Shown here piece after piece: positions 1 through 6,623 of a DNA stretch of 8,623 bases. Where the stretch lies: NCBI GenBank assembly GCA_023717585.1, contig JAMQPJ010000407.1, positions 1 through 8,623 on the forward strand, in the 5' to 3' direction. The position numbers were made by a program, and so were the translations under genes. The DNA comes from Thermoanaerobaculia bacterium. Its GTDB lineage: Bacteria; Acidobacteriota; Thermoanaerobaculia; UBA5066. The first letter of the stretch is position 1, and every line of letters starts with the position of its first letter. The notes beneath the pieces were generated by a model. The model did no database searches. It saw only the letters and a program-made list of their open reading frames with translations, and had not been told where the DNA came from.

Positions 1-41
1 GCCCGGTCGCGGGCAAGGAGTTGACAGACGTGGCATCGTGA
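1..41 (+). CDS. 3' tail of an upstream gene (partial, unidentified)
   Basis: The frame ending with the TGA at 39-41 reads PVAGKELTDVAS before the window begins, a composition that could be a normal protein C-terminus. It stops 10 bases before the topA ATG, a spacing typical of an operon. In Bacillus-type clusters the gene before topA is dprA, whose C-terminus is a small winged helix, but twelve residues are too few to recognise it. A second frame is also open here and runs on into topA as an overlapping ORF, so the assignment rests only on the stop position and context. Confidence 0.3.
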   Translation, partial: PVAGKELTDVAS

Positions 42-51
42 CCGTCCGCTC

Positions 52-2862
52 ATGGCGAAATCACTTGTCATCGTCGAGTCGCCCGCGAAGGCCGCCACGC
101 TCGGGAAGTTCCTCGGAAAGGACTTCTCCGTCATGGCGTGCTACGGCCACGTCCGCGACCTACAGAAGAAGGGAATCGCGGTCGATCGGGAGCACGGCTA
201 CGCGCCTTCGTACGAGGTCCTGCCGGGAAAAGAACGCACGGTCCAGGATCTGAAGAGAGCCGCGAAGGGCGCCGAAACGATCTATCTCGCCGCCGACCCG
301 GACCGCGAAGGCGAGGCGATCTGCTGGCACCTGCAGGAGATCCTGAAGCCGAACCTGCCGAAGACGATCTTCCATCGGGCCGAGTTTCACGAGATCACGA
401 AGGCGGCCGTGACCCGCGCCGTCTCCCACCCGGGCGTCATCGACCAGAACCGCGTCAACGCACAGCAGGCCCGCCGCATCATCGACCGCCTCGTCGGGTA
501 CGAGGTCTCGGACCTCCTCTGGTCGAAGCTCTGGAGGGGGCTCTCGGCGGGACGCGTCCAGACGGTCACCCTTCGAATCATCGTCGAGCGCGAGAGCGAG
601 CGGGAGCGCTTCGTCCCCGTCCCCTACTTTTCGGTTCCCGTGACGCTCAGGAAGGGCGAGAACGCGTTTCCGGCGCGGGTCGTCCTCTGGAAGGGCGAGA
701 AGCTCAAGTTCGACGGGACGGACCCGCGCCTCGCCACGGCCGAGCAGGCCGAGGCCGCGCGCGCCCATGTCGAAGGAGCCGCGATCTCGGTCGTGAGCGT
801 CGACGCGAAGGAACGGAAGGGTAGCGCGCCGCCGCCTTTCACGACGTCGAAGCTTCAGCAGGGCGCGGCGCGCATCGGCTTCAGCGTCCGCCGCACGATG
901 CAGGTCGCGCAGAGGCTCTACGAGGGCAAGACGATCGGCGAGAGCGGGACGATCGGCCTCATCACGTACATGCGCACGGACTCGACGCGCTCGGCCGAGG
1001 AGGCACTCGTCGCCGTCCGCGATTTCATCGGGCGAACTTATGGGCCGCGCGCGCTTCCCGAGGAGGCGAGGCGCTTCCGGCAGAAGAAGGACGCGCAGGA
1101 CGCCCACGAGGCCATCCGTCCCACGTCGCTCGACCTCCCGCCCGAAGCCGTCGCACGGTATCTGGCCCCGGACGAGCTGAGGCTCTACCGGCTCATCTGG
1201 AACCGCTTCGTAGCCTCCCAGATGAGCCCGTCCGTGTCGGAGGTGACTTCCGTCGACATAGAGGCGATCAAGGGGGACGTCGCCGCGGGCCTGCGCGCCT
1301 CCGGGACGGTCCTCAAGGATCCGGGCTGGCTGAGGGTCTACGAGAAGGAGGCCGAGCCCGAGGTGGAGGAAAAGGAAGAGAAGGAAAAGACCGAGCTGGA
1401 CGGCGAGGCGAACGGCGGATACCCATCCGACGGAAACGGCAGCGACAAGGTGCGTCTCCCGGCTCTCGTCCCGGGCGACCCCCTGGAGCTCGCATCGGTC
1501 GCGGCCGAGGGGCACGAGACGCAGCCCCTGCCGCGCTTCAACGAGGCCTCCCTCGTGAAGTTCCTCGAGGAGAACGGCATCGGCCGGCCGTCGACCTACG
1601 CCGAGATCATGCGCAAGATCGAGGACCGCGAATACGTGAGGAAGAAGGACCGCCGCTTCACGCCCACGCCGCTCGGGCGCCTCGTCGTGGACCTCATCCG
1701 CGAGGGCTTCGACGACTTCTTCCAGACCGAGTACACCGCGAAGATGGAAGAGGAGCTGGACGAGGTCGAGGAGGGGAAGCTCGACTGGCGCAAGGCCCTC
1801 GCCGAGTTCGACGGCAAGTTCGTGAGGGACCGCGACAGGGCCAAGAAGAAGATGGTCTCGATCAAGGCAGGGCTCGCGCTCGCCGAGGTCCGGAAGCACT
1901 TCGTCGATTTCAGGCTGACGAACGACCCCGGCGACACGTGCCCGAAGAGCGGCCATCCGCTGAAGCTCCGCATGGGCAAGGCGGGCCTCTTCATCGCGTG
2001 CTCGGGCTACCCGGAGTGCGACTTCACGCAGGACATCCCCGAGGTGGAGGAAGACCCGATCGACGCGACCGACCTCGAGGGCCAGACCTGCGAGGAATGC
2101 GGCAGCCCGATGAAGCTCCGCACCGGCAGGAACGACTCGGCGTTTCTCGGCTGCACCGCGTATCCCGTCTGCCGCAACACGATCCCCGTGAAAGTCGCCG
2201 GCGGCAAGGCGGAAGCCAAGCCCGACGTTCCGACCGGCGAGGCATGCCCGAATTGCGGCCACGCCCTCGTGACGCGCCACGGGCGGTTCGGCGATTACGT
2301 CTCGTGCTCGAACTACCCCGCCTGCCGTTTCAAGCCGCCGAAGCGCGTGACGCTCACGGGCGTGAAGTGTCCCCAATGCAAGGCGGGCGACATCCTCGTG
2401 CGGCGGGGGCGCTTCGGTCCGTTCTATGGCTGCTCGAACTATCCGGCGTGCGACAAGAACTTCCGCGCGCGCCCCGTGCCGAAGGCGTGCCCGAACTGCA
2501 AGGCGGGGCACCTCCTCGTGCGCGACCGCAAGGCGGGCTCGTTCTACGTCTGCGAGACGGAGGGCTGCGGCCTCGACGTGCCGGCGAACGACCTCGACCT
2601 CTTCGCGCCCACGACACGCATCCCCGAGGGCGCGCTCGAAGCCGCGATCGCCGAAGCGCGCGCTCCGGCTCCTTTGAAAGGCGCGAAGAAGCGGGCGCCG
2701 CGTGCGAAGGCGGCCCGCGCGGCGGGGAAAGCCCCGGCGGCGCCTGCGAAGAGTCCGAAGGTCGTGAAGCGGACGCCCGCCCGCCGGAAGACGGCCGATG
2801 CCCGCGGGGAGTTTCCGGCCCGGGCGCGGACGCCTAGGCGTCGATCTCGCCCCGCATCATGA
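52..2862 (+). CDS. topA: DNA topoisomerase I (type IA), five zinc-finger repeats
   Basis: Relaxes negatively supercoiled DNA by transient cleavage of one strand through a 5'-phosphotyrosine. The 936-residue protein opens with the TOPRIM signature SLVIVESPAKA (Glu9) and the acidic ADPDREGEA motif (Asp82, Asp84, Glu86), which bind Mg2+. The catalytic tyrosine is Tyr306 in ITYMRTDSTR. A Lys/Glu/Gly-rich, low-complexity segment at about residues 431-465 interrupts the core, just before the RLPALVPGD strand. The C-terminus holds five topoisomerase zinc fingers starting at Cys630, 680, 732, 773 and 813. The first lacks its second cysteine (CPKSGH instead of CxxC). Residues from about 874 on form a Lys/Arg/Ala/Pro-rich basic tail likely to bind DNA. 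The ATG at 52 is fixed by the conserved N-terminus; no Shine-Dalgarno lies within 14 bases of it. E. coli TopA is 865 residues, so this one is longer mainly through extra finger, linker and tail. Its last 29 bases overlap the convergent phzF-like gene. Confidence 0.97.
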   Translation: MAKSLVIVESPAKAATLGKFLGKDFSVMACYGHVRDLQKKGIAVDREHGYAPSYEVLPGKERTVQDLKRAAKGAETIYLAADPDREGEAICWHLQEILKPNLPKTIFHRAEFHEITKAAVTRAVSHPGVIDQNRVNAQQARRIIDRLVGYEVSDLLWSKLWRGLSAGRVQTVTLRIIVERESERERFVPVPYFSVPVTLRKGENAFPARVVLWKGEKLKFDGTDPRLATAEQAEAARAHVEGAAISVVSVDAKERKGSAPPPFTTSKLQQGAARIGFSVRRTMQVAQRLYEGKTIGESGTIGLITYMRTDSTRSAEEALVAVRDFIGRTYGPRALPEEARRFRQKKDAQDAHEAIRPTSLDLPPEAVARYLAPDELRLYRLIWNRFVASQMSPSVSEVTSVDIEAIKGDVAAGLRASGTVLKDPGWLRVYEKEAEPEVEEKEEKEKTELDGEANGGYPSDGNGSDKVRLPALVPGDPLELASVAAEGHETQPLPRFNEASLVKFLEENGIGRPSTYAEIMRKIEDREYVRKKDRRFTPTPLGRLVVDLIREGFDDFFQTEYTAKMEEELDEVEEGKLDWRKALAEFDGKFVRDRDRAKKKMVSIKAGLALAEVRKHFVDFRLTNDPGDTCPKSGHPLKLRMGKAGLFIACSGYPECDFTQDIPEVEEDPIDATDLEGQTCEECGSPMKLRTGRNDSAFLGCTAYPVCRNTIPVKVAGGKAEAKPDVPTGEACPNCGHALVTRHGRFGDYVSCSNYPACRFKPPKRVTLTGVKCPQCKAGDILVRRGRFGPFYGCSNYPACDKNFRARPVPKACPNCKAGHLLVRDRKAGSFYVCETEGCGLDVPANDLDLFAPTTRIPEGALEAAIAEARAPAPLKGAKKRAPRAKAARAAGKAPAAPAKSPKVVKRTPARRKTADARGEFPARARTPRRRSRPAS
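2829..2842. repeat. 14-bp perfect palindrome at the topA/phzF convergent overlap
   Basis: GACGCCTAGGCGTC reads identically on both strands and is centred on the TAG stop codon of the minus-strand phzF-like gene, inside the last codons of topA. In either transcript it could fold as a 5-bp stem with a CTAG loop. There is no T-run after it on either strand, so it is not a standard intrinsic terminator. One palindrome of this length is expected by chance in a window of this size and composition; only its position makes it notable. Confidence 0.35.
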
Positions 2863-3763
2863 GAACGGCGCCGCCTTCGACGCGGACTCCGGAGGGCCGG
2901 CCGTTCTCGACGAGAACCGTCACGTCGAGCTCCGACGGGCGGCCCATCTCGATCCCCTGGTCGATCGTGAAGCGCCCGCGCCCCAGCGCGACGCCGCCGG
3001 GCACGGCGCCGTGGAGAGCGAGGTAGACGCCGACCGGTCCCGCCGCCGAGCCCGTCGCAGGGTCTTCCGGCACGCCGGCGCCCGGCGCGAACATGCGCGC
3101 CCGGAGGCGAGGCTTCCCGCCGGACTCGTCGATCGCAAAGAAGAAGAGGCCCGTGACGCCGAGCTCCCGCTCGAGGTGATTCAGCATCCGCGTGTCGGCG
3201 AGGGCGGAGGACACGGCCTCGACGGACGCGAGCGGAACCATGAGGAACGTGTTCCCGGTTCCGACGGCCTGAGGCGGGAGCGACGCGTGCAGGGCGTCGA
3301 ACGGAACGCCGAGCGCGGCCGCGATCTGTCCCTTCACGTCGTCGCCGGTGACGGGCTCTTTCCACACGGGCTTTCCCTGCTCCATCCTCACCCGTGAGAC
3401 GCGGCCGTCCGCCTTGAGGAGCTCGAGGCCGAGCGGGCCGAAGCCGACCTCGATCGTGACGGGGACGACGCCGTCGGGCGCGTCCGCGGCGATTCTGCCG
3501 AGCGCGGCCATCACGATGGCCGTTCCGACCGTCGGGTGCCCGGCGTACGGGAGCTCCTTCACCGGGACGAAGGTCCTCTGGAGATAGGCGTGCGCGGGGT
3601 CCTTCGGAGGCAGGACGAACGTCGACTCGGAGTAGTTGATCTCGCGCGCGACCGCCTGCATCAGGGCAGTCGTCAGGCCGCGCGCGTCCGGCACCACGAG
3701 GAGCTGGTTGCCGGTGAAGGGGCGGTCGGTGAAGACGTCGCAGGTGACGAAGGAGACCTTCAT
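2834..3763 (-). CDS. PhzF-family isomerase/epimerase-like protein
   Basis: A 309-residue member of the PhzF fold (diaminopimelate-epimerase-like, two similar alpha/beta halves). Family hallmarks are visible in order: DVFTDRPFTGNQLLVV at residues 9-24, the MQAVAREINYSESTF block with the presumed catalytic acid Glu46, the ELPYAGHPTVGTA loop with His76, and the DPATGSAAGPVGVYLALHG anion-binding loop near the C-terminal third. PhzF itself isomerises trans-2,3-dihydro-3-hydroxyanthranilate in phenazine synthesis, but no other phenazine gene is present, and most relatives (YddE type) have unknown substrates, so no specific reaction is assigned. The protein is presumably cytoplasmic, as no signal peptide is seen. 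It is the last gene of a three-gene minus-strand unit. The ATG at 3763 is preceded by GAAGG with a 7-base gap, supplied by a duplicated copy of the gene's own first bases. The 3' end overlaps topA by 29 bp in convergent orientation. Confidence 0.92.
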   Translation of the reverse strand: MKVSFVTCDVFTDRPFTGNQLLVVPDARGLTTALMQAVAREINYSESTFVLPPKDPAHAYLQRTFVPVKELPYAGHPTVGTAIVMAALGRIAADAPDGVVPVTIEVGFGPLGLELLKADGRVSRVRMEQGKPVWKEPVTGDDVKGQIAAALGVPFDALHASLPPQAVGTGNTFLMVPLASVEAVSSALADTRMLNHLERELGVTGLFFFAIDESGGKPRLRARMFAPGAGVPEDPATGSAAGPVGVYLALHGAVPGGVALGRGRFTIDQGIEMGRPSELDVTVLVENGRPSGVRVEGGAVLMMRGEIDA

Positions 3764-3777
3764 GGCGAGACCTTCAT
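3753..3777 (-). repeat. 11-bp direct repeat, 14-bp period, at the phzF-like gene start
   Basis: On the minus strand ATGAAGGTCTC occurs twice, at 3777-3767 and 3763-3753, with the start codon of the phzF-like gene beginning the second copy. The first copy supplies a Shine-Dalgarno-like GAAGG 7 bases before the ATG. It probably arose as a local slippage duplication of the gene start. Confidence 0.8.
3760..3777 (-). CDS. 5-codon mini-ORF (MKVSP) bridging two genes
   Basis: ATG AAG GTC TCG CCA TGA lies exactly between methyltransferase B and the phzF-like gene. Its ATG overlaps the TGA of methyltransferase B (ATGA at 3777-3774), and its TGA overlaps the ATG of the phzF-like gene (ATGA at 3763-3760). 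Both junctions are the classical 4-base overlap that allows ribosomes to terminate and re-initiate. It may be a by-product of the 14-bp tandem duplication rather than a peptide gene. The sequence supports its existence as a frame, not a function for the peptide. Confidence 0.3.
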   Translation of the reverse strand: MKVSP

Positions 3778-4484
3778 GAAGAGGACGTTACCGCCCGGAG
3801 GCACGTCCGGAAACGGCACAGGCCGACCATCGGGAAGGCCCGGTCGAGGGCCCCGAGGACGGGATACGGACTCGCGCAGAAGAAGAGGTCCTCGACGCAA
3901 AAGCCCGCGGCCTGAACGAGCGCGACGACGCGGTCCGCCGGCCGGACGGCGATGTGGTCCCTTTGCTGGAGGCCCGGGACCGCCGCCTTGATCCGCTCGG
4001 CCCAGTGCGCCCGGTTCGGCGTGTAGATCGCGAGGGCGCCGCCGGGGCGAAGCGCCTTTCGGGCGGAGGCGAGGCACGGAACGAGCACGTCGTCGAGAAC
4101 GTGCTCGACGAAGTCCGCGAGGAGAGCGATGTCGAAGGGGCCGCCGGGGACGGCCGAGAGGTCGCGGGCGTCGGCTTCCTCGAACCGGACGTTCTCGAGA
4201 TCGAGCGCGGCAAGATGGGCGCGGGCGGCCACGACGGCGACGGGCGACGCGTCAATGCCGACGATGTGCCGGACACGCGAGGCGAGGAAGAACGCCGTGT
4301 CACCGCGCGCGGACCCGACTTCTAGGACGCGCGACTCGGGGGTCGGCCTGACGATCCGGAGAAGCGCCGCGTCGCGTTCCTCGTACTTCCGCCGGTTCCT
4401 CAGGAACCAGTGCGGGCGATACATCCTTTCGTAGTAGCCGGCCTCGTAAACGTCGGCGTTCGGGGCGAACTTCCCGTCGCTCAA
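3774..4484 (-). CDS. class I SAM-dependent methyltransferase, paralogue B
   Basis: A 236-residue Rossmann-fold methyltransferase of the type-11 (UbiE-like) group. Motif I is VLEVGSARGDTAFFLA, the post-I acidic end is HIVGIDAS, the motif II region is FDIALLADFVEHV, and RKALRPGGALAIYTPN follows. An N-terminal block (GYYERMYRPHWF, then RRKYEERD) precedes the fold and is shared with the adjacent gene, of which this is a tandem copy; it may shape the substrate pocket. Substrate unknown. The start chosen is TTG at 4484-4482, because its TTGA overlaps the stop of methyltransferase A by 4 bases, a G-rich stretch lies just upstream, and the resulting length matches the paralogue. The same frame stays open far upstream without a stop (to about 7373), but that extension is only antisense to trmFO and other genes. 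Its TGA overlaps the mini-ORF leading to the phzF-like gene. Confidence 0.9.
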   Translation of the reverse strand: MSDGKFAPNADVYEAGYYERMYRPHWFLRNRRKYEERDAALLRIVRPTPESRVLEVGSARGDTAFFLASRVRHIVGIDASPVAVVAARAHLAALDLENVRFEEADARDLSAVPGGPFDIALLADFVEHVLDDVLVPCLASARKALRPGGALAIYTPNRAHWAERIKAAVPGLQQRDHIAVRPADRVVALVQAAGFCVEDLFFCASPYPVLGALDRAFPMVGLCRFRTCLRAVTSSS

Positions 4485-5185
4485 GGCCTGATCCCCCGCA
4501 TCAGGATGCGGTATCGAAATGTCTCTCCGATGAAGGGGAGCGGAGCGAGCGCACGCTCGAGGAGCCGCACGCCGGGAAACGGCGAGACGGACCACGCGTC
4601 GAGGTCGACGGAAAACCCGGCGTCCCTCAGGAAGGCGCGGTACGCGCCCGCGCGCCGCACCGCGATGTGCTGCGGAAACTGCCTGAGGATGAAATCGTGA
4701 GCCTTCATCCGCTCGACGTAATGCGCCCGGTCGGGTGTGTAGAGGCCGAGCCGCCCGCCCGGCCGGAGAACGCGCCGGCACTCTTTCAGCATCGCGGCGA
4801 GCGTCGGGTCGTCGACGTGCTCGACGAGGTCGATCGCGGCGACCGCGTCGAACGAGGCGTCCCTGAAGATCGAAAGGTCCGCGACGTCCCCCTTCGCGAA
4901 CGAGACATTTGTGATTCCCCGCGCGGCGCGGGCGCGCTCGGCGAGCTGGAGCGCGTCGTCCGAAGCATCCACGCCGACGACTTCTTTCGCGTGTCCGGCC
5001 AGGAAGAACGTCACGTCGCCGCGGGCGGAGCCGAGCTCGAGGACGCAGTCCGGGGGCCGGGGAGCCACGACGCGCAGCGTGTCGCGATTCCGTTCGTCGT
5101 ACTTGCGCGGCGGGTTCGTGAACCAGTGGCTCTTGTGGAGCCCTTCGAAGTACCCGCGGTCGTAGAGGCGACCCTCGAACGTCAC
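4481..5185 (-). CDS. class I SAM-dependent methyltransferase, paralogue A
   Basis: A 234-residue class I methyltransferase and the first gene of the minus-strand unit. It shows VLELGSARGDVTFFLAG (SAM-binding motif I), VVGVDAS (acidic ribose-contacting end), FDAVAAIDLVEHVDDP (motif II region) and CRRVLRPGGRLGLYTPDRAHY (motif III region). The N-terminal GYFEGLHKSHWF and RKYDER block parallels that of the next gene, and about half of the first 57 aligned positions are identical by eye. The shared GSARGD loop replaces the usual GxGxG. Substrate unknown; the TPDRAH/TPNRAH motif is common in type-11 methyltransferases acting on small molecules or lipids, which is only suggestive. The start is GTG at 5185-5183, with no Shine-Dalgarno but a TACACT hexamer 6 bases upstream, so the mRNA may be leaderless. 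The stop overlaps the TTG of paralogue B. Confidence 0.92.
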   Translation of the reverse strand: MTFEGRLYDRGYFEGLHKSHWFTNPPRKYDERNRDTLRVVAPRPPDCVLELGSARGDVTFFLAGHAKEVVGVDASDDALQLAERARAARGITNVSFAKGDVADLSIFRDASFDAVAAIDLVEHVDDPTLAAMLKECRRVLRPGGRLGLYTPDRAHYVERMKAHDFILRQFPQHIAVRRAGAYRAFLRDAGFSVDLDAWSVSPFPGVRLLERALAPLPFIGETFRYRILMRGIRP

Positions 5186-5191
5186 GGCGGA

Positions 5192-5197
5192 AGTGTA
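5192..5197 (-). promoter_or_regulatory. -10-like element TACACT for the methyltransferase/phzF-like unit
   Basis: Reading the minus strand, TACACT is followed by 6 bases and then the GTG start of methyltransferase A. In a region this GC-rich the TANNNT pattern stands out, and the spacing would put the transcription start at or next to the start codon. No -35 consensus is visible 16-18 bases upstream. Confidence 0.5.
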
Positions 5198-5219
5198 CCG
5201 ACGGTCTCGTCGGGGATCT

Positions 5220-5239
5220 CCGCCCGGCCCGAGGGGCGG
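5220..5239. repeat. inverted repeat in the divergent promoter region
   Basis: CCGCCC (5220-5225) and GGGCGG (5234-5239) form a perfect 6-bp inverted repeat with an 8-base spacer. It lies between the two oppositely facing -10-like hexamers and covers the position where a -35 or operator of trmFO would be. It could be a regulator site, but GC-rich inverted repeats of this size are common by chance here. Confidence 0.25.
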
Positions 5240-5243
5240 CCTC

Positions 5244-5249
5244 TACAAT
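5244..5249 (+). promoter_or_regulatory. -10-like element TACAAT for trmFO
   Basis: TACAAT differs from the TATAAT consensus at one base and ends 6 bases before the trmFO GTG at 5256. The spacing equals that of the opposing TACACT before methyltransferase A. With no Shine-Dalgarno in between, it suggests a leaderless trmFO transcript. No TTGACA-like -35 is seen. Confidence 0.55.
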
Positions 5250-5255
5250 CGCCCG

Positions 5256-6614
5256 GTGAAGACTCCGCGCGTTACGGTGATCGGCGGCGGCTTCGCGGGC
5301 GTCGAGTGCGCCCACCAGCTCCTCCGCCGCGGGCACCGCGTGCGCCTCGTCGAGATGCGGCCCGTTCGCTCGACGGACGCGCATGCCACGGACCGCCTCG
5401 CCGAGATGGTGTGCTCGAACTCCTTCCGGTCGGACAACCCGGCGAACGCCGTGGGGCTCCTGAAACGCGAAATGGAGTCGATCGGATCGCTCATTCTCGA
5501 AGAGGCGCGGAGGGCGGCCGTCCCGGCGGGAGACGCGCTCGCGGTGGACCGCGCCGTCTTCGCCGAGGCCGTCACGCGGCGCCTCGCCCGAGAGCCTCTC
5601 CTCGAGCTCGTGAGGGCCGAGGTGGAGTCCGTGCCCGAGACGGGGGAGGACTGGGTCGTGATCGCGACGGGTCCCCTCACCTCGCCCGCGCTCGAGAAGG
5701 CTCTCCTGGCGGCGCTCGGCGAGAAGTACCTCTACTTCTACGACGCGATGGCGCCCATCGTGGAGTTCGCGTCGCTCGACCGCGAGAAGCTCTATGCGCT
5801 TTCGCGGTGGGGCAAGGGCGGAGGCGATGACTATCTCAACGTCCCGCTCTCGAGGCCGGAGTACGAGTCCTTCGTGAAAGAGCTTCTCGCCGGCGAGAAG
5901 GTGGCCTTCCACGACTTCGAGAAGGCCGTCTATTTCGAAGGGTGCCTGCCCCTGGAGGCGATGGCCGAGCGCGGAATCGAGACGCTGCGCCACGGTCCGA
6001 TGAAGCCGTTCGGGCTGCCGGACCCGCGCACCGGGAAGGAGCCCTACGCCGTCGTGCAGCTCCGCCAGGACGACCTCGCACGCGAGCACTTCAACCTCGT
6101 GGGGTTCCAGACGAAGCTCAGGGTCGGCGAGCAGAAGCGCGTCTTCCGGATGCTGCCGGGACTGGAACGGGCGGAGTTCGTCCGCTACGGAATGCTGCAC
6201 CGCAACACGTACATCAACGGACCGGCGCATCTCGACGCGCTGTTTCGCTGGAAGAAGAACCCGCGCGTCTTTTTCGCGGGCCAGCTCACGGGCGTCGAGG
6301 GCTACCTCGAGTCGGCGGCCACCGGCCTCATGGTGGGGACTTCGCTCGCCCAGCTCCTGGAAGGCCGCGAGCCGAAAGCTCTTCCCTTCTCCACGGCGCT
6401 CGGCTCGCTCGCGAAACACGTCTCCTTCCCGCGCGAGCAGGAGTACACGCCCATGAACGTGACCTTCGGCCTCATCGAGGACGAAGTCGTGCCGGGCGTC
6501 CCGCCGATCAAGGACCGCGCGAAGCGCCGCGAGGAGATCGGCCGCCGCGCGCTGGCCGCCGTCCTTCGGTGGCGCGAGGAGGCGCTCCCGGCGCCCGCGC
6601 TCCGCCCGTCGTGA
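5256..6614 (+). CDS. trmFO: methylenetetrahydrofolate-tRNA-(uracil-5-)-methyltransferase
   Basis: A folate- and FAD-dependent enzyme (formerly Gid) that makes 5-methyluridine at position 54 of the tRNA T-loop; cytoplasmic. The 452-residue length fits the family (about 435-450). The FAD-binding strand is VTVIGGGFAGVECAHQL at residues 6-22. The catalytic-region cysteine is Cys53 in AEMVCSNSFRS, and a second conserved cysteine is Cys230 in FEGCLPLEAMAERG. Other hallmarks are YFYDAMAPIVE, KPFGLPDPRTGKEPYAVVQLR, FAGQLTGVEGYLESAATGL and the C-terminal YTPMNVTFGLI. The usual YLNCPM stretch reads YLNVPL, so that cysteine is absent. GTG at 5256 is preferred over an in-frame GTG at 5193, since the conserved N-terminus begins just after it and the longer form would add Arg/Gly-rich residues and cover the promoter. 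It diverges from the minus-strand unit and heads the trmFO-xerC-hslVU run, as in the Bacillus order. Confidence 0.96.
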   Translation: MKTPRVTVIGGGFAGVECAHQLLRRGHRVRLVEMRPVRSTDAHATDRLAEMVCSNSFRSDNPANAVGLLKREMESIGSLILEEARRAAVPAGDALAVDRAVFAEAVTRRLAREPLLELVRAEVESVPETGEDWVVIATGPLTSPALEKALLAALGEKYLYFYDAMAPIVEFASLDREKLYALSRWGKGGGDDYLNVPLSRPEYESFVKELLAGEKVAFHDFEKAVYFEGCLPLEAMAERGIETLRHGPMKPFGLPDPRTGKEPYAVVQLRQDDLAREHFNLVGFQTKLRVGEQKRVFRMLPGLERAEFVRYGMLHRNTYINGPAHLDALFRWKKNPRVFFAGQLTGVEGYLESAATGLMVGTSLAQLLEGREPKALPFSTALGSLAKHVSFPREQEYTPMNVTFGLIEDEVVPGVPPIKDRAKRREEIGRRALAAVLRWREEALPAPALRPS

Positions 6615-6623
6615 GGGACCGCT

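Noticed and set aside
21..26. Exact TTGACA (-35 consensus) before topA, next to AAGGAG at 15-20
   Set aside because: The hexamer 17 bases downstream (44-49) is GTCCGC, with no -10 match nearby. AAGGAG is 31 bases from the ATG, too far for a ribosome binding site. Both are probably codons of the upstream gene.
160..2511. Very long open frame on the minus strand antisense to topA (over 780 codons)
   Set aside because: It has no recognisable domains, is rich in Arg/Ala/Leu/Val repeats, and lies fully opposite a well-conserved topA. Long antisense frames are expected in high-GC genes because stop codons are rare there.
1938..2837. Second plus-strand frame of about 300 codons within the topA 3' half
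   Set aside because: Composition is Arg/Pro/Gly-rich without domain signatures, and it overlaps the zinc-finger region of topA in another frame; a shadow frame.
2834..3763. Phenazine biosynthesis locus
   Set aside because: Only a PhzF-fold protein is present; no phzA/B/C/D/E/G neighbours are visible, and PhzF relatives are widespread outside phenazine producers.
5193..5255. Longer trmFO form starting at GTG 5193
   Set aside because: It adds about 21 Arg/Gly/Pro-rich residues before the conserved FAD-binding N-terminus and would cover both -10-like elements.
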